From Oscillatoriales cyanobacterium (GTDB taxonomy: Bacteria; Cyanobacteriota; Cyanobacteriia; Cyanobacteriales; Microcoleaceae), in assembly GCA_004293365.1 (NCBI GenBank), contig RDYN01000015.1, forward strand, positions 1 through 64,000: 64,000 nucleotides of DNA, given 5' to 3'. The notes below the pieces were generated by a model, which was not told the DNA's origin, made no database searches, and was given only the letters and a program-made list of their open reading frames with translations. Shown here one piece after another: positions 57,750-64,000 of this stretch; position 1 is the first letter of the stretch, and each line of letters begins with the position of its first letter. The position numbers were made by a program, and so were the translations under genes.

Positions 57750-59576
57750 TTAACCAATAGGTAACTCAATCACAAACTCCGCTCCCTGTCCAGGTTGGGA
57801 ATTGCAGTAGAGTTTCCCCCCATGCTTTTGGGTCACAATCTGGTGACTCATTGAGAGTCCTAAGCCAGTGCCTTTCCCAGCATCTTTGGTTGTAAAGAAT
57901 GACTCAAACAAGCGTAATTTTAACGCTTCATCGATGCCTGAACCATTATCAGCAATCCTAATTCTGACCCAATTATCTTCGATAATTTCAGTTTGAATCT
58001 GAATTGAAGGCATCGGGGCTAGTTCAGAATCATCAGAATTTTTACTTTGATCCCTTGCATCCTCTAGGGCATCAATACTATTACCAATAAGGTTCATAAA
58101 TACTTGATTTAATTGTCCGGGAAAACATTTAATTTTTGGGAATTGACCGTAATTTTTGCTAACAGTAATTTCCCGGTGATTATTGTTAGCTTTAAGTCGG
58201 TGTTTCAAAATTAATAGCGTGCTGTTGATACCTTCGTGGATATCGAAAGCAATCTTTTGGGAAGAGTCTGCTCGTGCGAACAACCGCATAGAATAACTGA
58301 TATCGCGGATACGTTCAGCACTCTGCTGAAGAGATGCCAGCATTAGGGGTAGATCTTCTTCTACAAATTCTAACTCAATGGCTTCGGCGTGTTCGACAAT
58401 TTCTGACGCAGGTTCGGGGTAATGCTGCTGATAGATGTGCAAATGTTCTAGTAAGTCTTTTAGGTATCTGTCAGTATGGGTTAGGTTGCCGGCTATGGAA
58501 TTAATTGGATTGTTAATGTCATGGGTTACTCCTGCAATCAACTGTCCCAAAGTCGCCATTTTTTCATGTTGAATTAGGCGTTCTGTGGATGCGGCTTGTT
58601 GTTCCTGTAGCAGTTGCTTGACTCGTCGAATCAGTTGATTTAGGGCTGTTGCTAATATACTAATTTCATCTTTAGTGGTAACAGCAGCTTGTAAATCAAA
58701 ATTGCCCGTTTGGGTTGCTTCCTGAGCAATATTGGTGACTTGTTGGAGAGGACGAGCGATCGCCCGACTGGTATAAATCGCGAGTAAAATGGCGATCGCC
58801 ACAGATAAAGTCAGAGTCCCAGCAATAACCTGCACTCGTAGCACCTGTACATTTGCAAACTCAGTTTTTGCTTCTGTGTACTCTTTATACGCCCTTACCT
58901 TTAATTGCTCTAGATCTTGTAAAAATTTCTTCAATTGCAGCGATGCAGGACTGCTACCAAAAGTCAAAAGCTGGCTGCGGAATATCTGAATTTCTGCTGG
59001 TGATAATTCAGCGGCATTAATTGCCTTTAATATCGCCTCTGTCTGCTGCAAGTAAGCCTCTGGAATCTCTTCATTGGCTTGCAGAAAACGTCTGACGGTC
59101 TCTATTTCAGCAGGTGACTCCTCAACCTTAGGATTTTTTGTATCCCCTTCTGAAGATTTAAACTCAGACCATTCTTTTTTGAATAGATCCACATGGGTTA
59201 AAAAATAGGAATACTGTTGCTCTAGCAAATCTCGATTCTCCAATAGCATCAGGATCTGCTGTTGGTGAAGGAGAACTTGCAAAAGCTGGATCTCCAATTC
59301 ACTGATGGATTGAGCCTCTTCGATCGCATCTTGTTCGTGTTTAACAGCTTCTTTATGATATTGGTCAGCGATCGATATTCCTGTAGTGGTTCCCAGAATT
59401 GCCACCCCCAGCGCCAGTCCATAGCCCAGACTAATCTTTTGTCCTACCTTGAGACAACTGAACCAATGCTTCAGATGACGTAAACGTAACTTTCGTATAA
59501 CTGAATGCTTGAATAAATGCCTCTCATGTCGATCGAATAAGAGACCGAGTTTGAATCTATTTTTAGGTGCGAGCAT
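57750..59576 (-). CDS. Membrane sensor histidine kinase with HAMP domain
   Basis: 608 residues. Transmembrane helices at about 50-72 and 255-275 flank a helical periplasmic sensor (about 75-250). A HAMP domain follows (about 276-330: ARPLQQVTNIAQEA). The phosphoacceptor His is in LIAGVTHDINNPINS, at about 360. N box (QVFMNLIGNSIDAL), G1 (DNGSGID), F box (FESFFTTKDAGK) and G2 (GTGLGLSM) are all intact. The N-terminal 45 residues are basic. It shares the catalytic module of the three soluble kinases but not their sensor. No adjacent response regulator. Confidence 0.9.
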   Translation of the reverse strand: MLAPKNRFKLGLLFDRHERHLFKHSVIRKLRLRHLKHWFSCLKVGQKISLGYGLALGVAILGTTTGISIADQYHKEAVKHEQDAIEEAQSISELEIQLLQVLLHQQQILMLLENRDLLEQQYSYFLTHVDLFKKEWSEFKSSEGDTKNPKVEESPAEIETVRRFLQANEEIPEAYLQQTEAILKAINAAELSPAEIQIFRSQLLTFGSSPASLQLKKFLQDLEQLKVRAYKEYTEAKTEFANVQVLRVQVIAGTLTLSVAIAILLAIYTSRAIARPLQQVTNIAQEATQTGNFDLQAAVTTKDEISILATALNQLIRRVKQLLQEQQAASTERLIQHEKMATLGQLIAGVTHDINNPINSIAGNLTHTDRYLKDLLEHLHIYQQHYPEPASEIVEHAEAIELEFVEEDLPLMLASLQQSAERIRDISYSMRLFARADSSQKIAFDIHEGINSTLLILKHRLKANNNHREITVSKNYGQFPKIKCFPGQLNQVFMNLIGNSIDALEDARDQSKNSDDSELAPMPSIQIQTEIIEDNWVRIRIADNGSGIDEALKLRLFESFFTTKDAGKGTGLGLSMSHQIVTQKHGGKLYCNSQPGQGAEFVIELPIG

Positions 59577-59906
59577 AGAACTTATGGTGCAAACTGGATA
59601 TAATTATAATCACAATTACTTCTAAAAGAACAAAAGTCAGAAATTAAAATAAATCAATTACTTCCAGAAGTTTTTCCAACTTTCATAATAGTAAATGGAT
59701 CGGATTCCTCGCCAATTAGTTCTCGTTTCTTTTTAGAGATAAAATTGATCGCTCTAACTACCAAGATAAGCGACAGCCAATGAATTTGACAACCCAACCA
59801 GGATTTTTTCTCCATCCGCTTCATCACCTGGTTAGCTGGCTGGCTGTCGTCGAGATTTTTTCCACGACTGGTTCCGCATTCTGTGCTTTTTCATTTTGTG
59901 TCTGCT
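59577..59906. other. 330-bp gap between the kinase and cas6 genes
   Basis: AT-rich. No CRISPR repeat, gene or hairpin was recognised in it; an open frame entering cas6 is spurious. Confidence 0.5.
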
Positions 59907-61031
59907 TCAATCCTCGACTTTCAAAGCTCTTCTTGCTAACTTCACATAAGTTTTCACAGTTTCATAAGGCATTTCCAAATCAGCAGCAATATCCAACAAA
60001 GATTCCCCCAATTCCCGGCGCGCTAAAATCGTCGCCCAAGTTTCTGCAATCTCACCAGCCCGACTCCCGCCTGTACGCTTTCTGTGGGCCATAAACTTCT
60101 CTGTCAATTCATCGATTCGCGCCGCCAATACACTTTGGATAGAGACTTCGGGTAGGGATTCTGTCAACCATTGCGATCGCGTTTGTCCCAAACCAAAAGT
60201 TGTTTTATGGCCCGTGCCGCAGTAAGGTGCTAATCGCCCCAAGGCATAAAATAATTGTACAAAATCTGGGCGTAATGTGCCCGATCGCCCGATCGCAAAT
60301 TCTACAGCCCCAGTAAATCCCGTCACCATGCCTTTTTTGCCCGCCGCCACCTTTTGCGACTCCAACTTGTGGCGGCTAATAATTACATTTTCCTCAATCC
60401 AAGTCAGAAATTCTGCTTGGTCAAAACTCATACTCGAAAAGTTATTCCAGCGGCGCAAATAGCTGTGAAAAACATTTTCGGGAACTGGTAGGGGGAAATG
60501 ATGGCCTTTGCTGCGAAAGCTTGTAGGAGTTACAAAACTAAGTTTTACGTTTCTCGATAATGGATGTTCTGCTGTTAGCAATTGCTGGTAAGTTGTGGGA
60601 GAAAAAGCAATATCCCAAGAGCGAATTAGTAGCGGAGCATTTCGCAAATCAATCTCTTGGGGCAAATTTTGCAGCCACTGACTCAGCCATTGTACTACTC
60701 GCTGGGACAGTCCTGTGACATACCAGCGGTAAATACGATCGCCCAAAAGCTGAAAGTCCTTACCGGCTGGAAGCAAATCACCCTCCAATCCCGAAATAGT
60801 AAAGGCTTTTTCTGACTGATCGTCGTGCAAAAGTTGGGATAAATCCGGGTCAGTTTCCTGTATTTGATGCAAAAACCAAGCGTGCAAACCTATAGCATAC
60901 TGCGCGTACAGATAGCTAGCTGCGCGGGGGGTCAATTCAAACACTAATCCGACTAACTCGGTGTCAGCGGGCCAAATCTGACCAGAGGAAGGAACTTTTT
61001 TAGTGGGGGTGGGGTGCGGGGAAATTGCCAT
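59907..61031 (-). CDS. cas6: Cas6-family CRISPR RNA endonuclease with C-terminal HTH-like extension
   Basis: 374 residues. Cas6 cuts the CRISPR transcript in its repeats. The N-terminal half resembles Cas6 (DTELVGLVFELTP; LHAWFLHQIQ with a His near position 50, a candidate catalytic residue), and the Gly-rich loop YCGTGHKTTFGLGQTR is at about 275-290. TPTSFRSKG is also typical. Beyond it, about 80 residues (from about 295) include SLLDIAADLEMPYETVKTYV, a clear helix-turn-helix, making this longer than usual Cas6 proteins (about 240-290). No array or other cas gene is in the window. Confidence 0.85.
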   Translation of the reverse strand: MAISPHPTPTKKVPSSGQIWPADTELVGLVFELTPRAASYLYAQYAIGLHAWFLHQIQETDPDLSQLLHDDQSEKAFTISGLEGDLLPAGKDFQLLGDRIYRWYVTGLSQRVVQWLSQWLQNLPQEIDLRNAPLLIRSWDIAFSPTTYQQLLTAEHPLSRNVKLSFVTPTSFRSKGHHFPLPVPENVFHSYLRRWNNFSSMSFDQAEFLTWIEENVIISRHKLESQKVAAGKKGMVTGFTGAVEFAIGRSGTLRPDFVQLFYALGRLAPYCGTGHKTTFGLGQTRSQWLTESLPEVSIQSVLAARIDELTEKFMAHRKRTGGSRAGEIAETWATILARRELGESLLDIAADLEMPYETVKTYVKLARRALKVED

Positions 61032-61331
61032 AAGATGCCGGAAACAGGGACAGCAGTGTCATATTTTATCTTTTTTTATCCCCGTTGGGGGATGTTTTTG
61101 TCTGAGCGGGCGATCGGCAAAATCTATTAGCAGCTCCAAAAACCGGGTCAACCGCCAGTTTCCCGAAACCAGAGGGATGCAGAAAAATCACCAAAAAACC
61201 GACAACCTAAAACTCAATTTTTGTCAAGTTTTTCCTCCTTGTAAGTAAAGAGAAATATATAAGTGTTTAAAATCACATTCTGCGGTACAATTGTCAAAAG
61301 CTCGTAGCATCCTCAACTCCGATCCTGAACT
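61032..61331. other. Divergent gap between cas6 and ftrC
   Basis: 300 bp, no gene or CRISPR repeat seen. It probably holds promoters for both. Confidence 0.45.
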
Positions 61332-61694
61332 ATGAACACAACAGAAAAATCCAAACTCTCCAACGAAAAAACTTTGGAGGCGATGAAGAATTTCTCCGAA
61401 ACCTACGCCAAGCGCACTGGAACTTACTTTTGTTCCGAGCCTTCAGTCACTGCTGTCGTCATAGAAGGACTAGCAAAGCACAAAGACGAACTAGGCGCTC
61501 CCCTATGCCCTTGTCGCCATTACGAAGATAAAGAAGCCGAAGTCAAAGCCGCCTACTGGAACTGTCCCTGCATTCCCATGCGCGAGCGGAAAGAATGTCA
61601 CTGTATGTTATTTCTGACGCCAGATAACGATTTTGCTGGAACTAATCAGGAAATTGGCATGGATCAGATTCAAGCTGTCAGAGAGACAATGTAA
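61332..61694 (+). CDS. ftrC: Ferredoxin-thioredoxin reductase catalytic chain
   Basis: 120 residues, full length. Cys motifs typical of FTR are PLCPCRHY, NCPCIPMRE and ECHCMLF, which bind the 4Fe-4S cluster and form the redox disulfide. It passes electrons from ferredoxin to thioredoxin in light control of metabolism. The variable subunit (ftrV) is not adjacent. ATG at 61332 agrees with family length. Confidence 0.96.
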   Translation: MNTTEKSKLSNEKTLEAMKNFSETYAKRTGTYFCSEPSVTAVVIEGLAKHKDELGAPLCPCRHYEDKEAEVKAAYWNCPCIPMRERKECHCMLFLTPDNDFAGTNQEIGMDQIQAVRETM

Positions 61695-61834
61695 TCGGTT
61701 AAGTAGGCGATCGTGAAATTGGCAGCAGTTTTGAAAACAGGTCGTGATTTTTCCTATTTTTAAGACTTAGCTATTAGCAAAAACCGATCGCCGCCTACTC
61801 AATCCCAAATCCCAAATTCCCAATCTCCAATCGA

Positions 61835-62275
61835 ATGACAGAGGAAATGCCGATCGAGTTTTGGCAAGGTATCGAAGAATTTAACAGCCAAGATTTTTAC
61901 GCTTGTCACGATACCTTAGAGGCTTTGTGGATGGAAGCGGGCGAGCCGGATAAAAGGTTTTATCAAGGAATATTGCAAATTTCTGTCGCGCTTTATCACT
62001 TAAGCAATCAAAACTGGCGCGGTGCAGTAATCTTGCTGGGAGAAGGCATAAATCGGCTCAGTTATTATCAGCCGAGTTATGGCGGAATTGCCGTTGAAGA
62101 CTTGATCCGGCAAAGTGCGAAACTTTTGAGTGCGTTGCAACAAGCTGGCTCGGAAGCAGTAACTAATTTTATACCATTGTTCGCAGGTACAGAAGTTGCA
62201 GGCTTGCAATTGCCGCGAATTATAAAATTAGAAGGTGAAACCCGATTGAGAAAAGGAGATTCCAACGGTAGGTAA
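61835..62275 (+). CDS. DUF309-family protein
   Basis: 146 residues. The family motif EFNSQDFYACHDTLEALWM (E..xxFYxCHDxLE) and GILQISVALYHL / NWRGAVILLGEG identify DUF309. These proteins are small, helical and of unknown function, with possible metal-binding His/Glu residues (CHDTLE, E50-like). It is downstream of ftrC by 140 bp on the same strand. Confidence 0.88.
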   Translation: MTEEMPIEFWQGIEEFNSQDFYACHDTLEALWMEAGEPDKRFYQGILQISVALYHLSNQNWRGAVILLGEGINRLSYYQPSYGGIAVEDLIRQSAKLLSALQQAGSEAVTNFIPLFAGTEVAGLQLPRIIKLEGETRLRKGDSNGR

Positions 62276-62419
62276 GAAGGGTGGGAAAATCGCGGTATTT
62301 TCAGGTTATACCATGTGTTGTACGGCAGATGCGATACAATTATAAGTTGTGCTGCTTAGGTTGTTGATTTCAGTAGTTTTGAGGTTGCCTTTAAGCGGTT
62401 TCCATCAAGTTTAAAAAGT

Positions 62420-62908
62420 ATGGATATAGTTGAATTTCGAGGCATTTCGTTTGTTGTAGCGACTCCACCGCTACAGCCTATCTCTATTCAAGATTTATCT
62501 GCGATTGAGGACTGTCTAGGCTTTCTATTTCCGGAAGATTACCGTGCGTTCGTGAATACATTAGGACTGGGCGAAACCGACCTGAGCATAAGAACACTTC
62601 CTCCACAGGAAATTTTGGATAGTTATCTTAGTGAGGTTCGTGGTAGATTGTCTGGGGACTGGTTCTGGGCTAAAAATCCCGATGTACTTACACAAGCTCA
62701 AGCTATTGAGTGTGTCCCATTCTTTGATAGCCCTAGCGGTGACGATATTCTGTTCCATCCATCTGACCTAAATCGTTGGTTCATTTTGCCTCATGAAGGA
62801 GAGGAAGCCATTGTTGTTCACTCTTTTCAGGAACTCTGTGATTTCTATTTGCGAAGATCTAATGATTTGCAACCTCCCTATAAGTTCTACGGTTATGATG
62901 ATATCTGA
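62420..62908 (+). CDS. SMI1/KNR4 (SUKH)-family protein
   Basis: 162 residues. The start of the SUKH pattern ISIQDLSAIEDCLGFLFPED, then YRAFVNTLGLG, and later EECVP-like FFDSPSGDDILFHPSDLNRW and HSFQELCDFYL, match the SUKH superfamily. In bacteria, many SUKH members are immunity proteins of polymorphic toxins. No toxin gene is adjacent here, so this may be an orphan immunity gene. Confidence 0.8.
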   Translation: MDIVEFRGISFVVATPPLQPISIQDLSAIEDCLGFLFPEDYRAFVNTLGLGETDLSIRTLPPQEILDSYLSEVRGRLSGDWFWAKNPDVLTQAQAIECVPFFDSPSGDDILFHPSDLNRWFILPHEGEEAIVVHSFQELCDFYLRRSNDLQPPYKFYGYDDI

Positions 62909-63459
62909 AAAAAGGTGGGAACGATCGCCACACAATAACGCTCATGCACACAAACCCCCGAAAGTTGATCGGTTGTGATGCAAAGTCTATCTGCGGTGTG
63001 CGATGGACAACGTTGCATTTTTCACCGACAGGTGAAATGCGATCGCCCTAGCAATGCGGAGCATTATCGCCCGCAACTTCGGACGATCGATCGCCAGCTT
63101 TCCCTATCCTAGAAAAATACAGCCCCCGCCAATACTCAAATGAGATGGAAACTAATTTAAAGAAAGAACCTACCTAATAAATCAAAATTTGCCGAACTCA
63201 CTGCGGACAGCTTATTCCTTGGTACCTATAGAGTTTGCCCGAAACTTCCGGATGCGAGCAACCGTCAAAAAACTTGCTTTCTCCAGTAAATCATCCAAAC
63301 AGGCGAAGAAAGGGCTGCTGTCTTGCTAGGATAATTGATTGACGCTCTCGGGCAGGTCGATCGACCTAACCGAAATTTTTCACGGCCGTTAAGATAAAAT
63401 ACCTAACCGATCGCGTGTGGTAGATCTAATCTCCCTAGAGAAAAATCAGGGGTGAGATA
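62909..63459. other. 551-bp intergenic region with no recognised gene
   Basis: Several GATCG-rich HIP-like sites but no gene or RNA. The promoter of the following gene is presumably near 63400. Confidence 0.45.
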
Positions 63460-64000
63460 ATGCCCTTCAGCAATTTCAAAAATTTTGAGGCTTGCCAAGC
63501 TATGATGCCCTCCGCTAAACTACTCAATTCCCGCCTATTCAAAGGATTATCGCTGCTCTTGCCGCTGACTCTGGCTGGCGCGATCGCCTCTCCCACCTAC
63601 CCGCAAGCCGCCCCGCCCCGCACTCTTTCCGTGCGATCGGACGTTCAAGAAGCCGACTCCAAAACAGGCATCGTGACAGCCCGCGGCAACGTCCAAATCA
63701 ACTATCCAGCCCGCCAAATACAAGCCACCGCAGCCCAAGCTCAATACTTCAGCCGCGAGCGCCGGATCATTCTCAGCGGCGACGTGTACGTATTGCAGCA
63801 GGGCAACAGCCTGCGCGGCGAAACCGTGACATACTTGATCGATGAAGGTCGGTTTATTGCCCTGCCAGACAACCCAGGACAGGTAGAATCCGTATATCTG
63901 GTGGCGCCAGAACAAGATGCAGCAGCCCAAAATGCGATCGGGCCCAAACCGGCTCCGGTTAATCCAAATCCCGCTGTTAAACCGCCCGCCCGTCCCCGAA
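63460..64000 (+). CDS. LptA/OstA-like periplasmic protein, cut by the window end
   Basis: At least 180 residues; no stop before 64000. Start ATG at 63460, or an alternative at 63505 (MMPSAKLL). A hydrophobic signal-like segment (GLSLLLPLTLAGAIASPT, about 30-47) precedes the OstA/LptA-type region: ADSKTGIVTARGNVQINYPA, AQAQYFSRERRIILSGDVYV and LRGETVTYLIDEGRFI. The family carries lipopolysaccharide across the periplasm. A Pro-rich tail begins near residue 165 (KPAPVNPNPAVKPPARP). The full length is unknown. lptB or other lpt genes might follow beyond the window. Confidence 0.85.
   Translation, partial: MPFSNFKNFEACQAMMPSAKLLNSRLFKGLSLLLPLTLAGAIASPTYPQAAPPRTLSVRSDVQEADSKTGIVTARGNVQINYPARQIQATAAQAQYFSRERRIILSGDVYVLQQGNSLRGETVTYLIDEGRFIALPDNPGQVESVYLVAPEQDAAAQNAIGPKPAPVNPNPAVKPPARPR

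Overview
The window is a piece of a filamentous, non-heterocystous-type cyanobacterial chromosome. An Oscillatoriales member such as Microcoleus or Oscillatoria is my inference, not a proven placement. The evidence is: many GCGATCGC (HIP1-like) sites; photosynthesis and carbon-uptake genes (ndhM, ftrC, sbtA-sbtB); several cyanobacterial gene families of unknown function; and very many 7-nt tandem repeats between genes. No rRNA, tRNA, CRISPR array or complete insertion sequence was recognised.

Layout. 1-5 kb: an HtrA-type protease (minus strand), then dnaA and dnaN (plus strand) with six DnaA-box-like sites between them, the probable replication origin. 5-18 kb: three paralogous sensor kinases sharing a CBS-like N-terminus (the third looks catalytically degenerate), a YraQ-type permease with its DUF1980-type partner, a Wzx-like flippase, a membrane-anchored beta-propeller-like protein bracketed by two inverted copies of a 100-bp MITE-like repeat, and a voltage-gated-type K+ channel with a zinc-ribbon tail. 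18-24 kb: a TerD-pentapeptide fusion, a four-unit hairpin array, an ATPase/DUF4276 pair resembling known defence modules, and ndhM. 24-33 kb: a PP2C phosphatase, a CsgG-like lipoprotein, DUF1823, glycolytic GAPDH, a 134-bp MITE with a perfect 10-bp target duplication, sbtA-sbtB, a peroxiredoxin-glutaredoxin hybrid and a Uma2-family protein.

33-42 kb: a three-gene minus-strand operon of very large TPR proteins, each carrying glycan-modifying enzyme domains (GT61; methyltransferase plus GT61; sulfotransferase). It is the most distinctive locus here and probably acts in making a decorated, sulfated extracellular glycan. 42-50 kb: two paralogous RTX-type secreted proteins with a nearly identical 54-bp upstream element, a probable decayed IS200/IS605-like element, small membrane proteins and a pair of paralogous ~65-residue proteins. 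50-58 kb: a pentapeptide protein, a phosphoribosyltransferase, dxr with a 299-bp tandem duplication of its 3' end, and three tandem DUF2079 membrane proteins. 58-64 kb: a HAMP sensor kinase, an orphan Cas6 with a helix-turn-helix-like C-terminal extension, ftrC, DUF309, a SUKH-type protein and the start of an LptA/OstA-like gene cut by the window edge.

Common themes are cell-envelope and exopolysaccharide work (flippase, GT61 operon, DUF2079 trio, RTX proteins, OstA-like protein), signalling (four histidine kinases and a PP2C, with no adjacent response regulator) and an unusually rich set of dispersed palindromic and tandem repeats, catalogued as separate features. All family assignments are from reading motifs, not from database searches.
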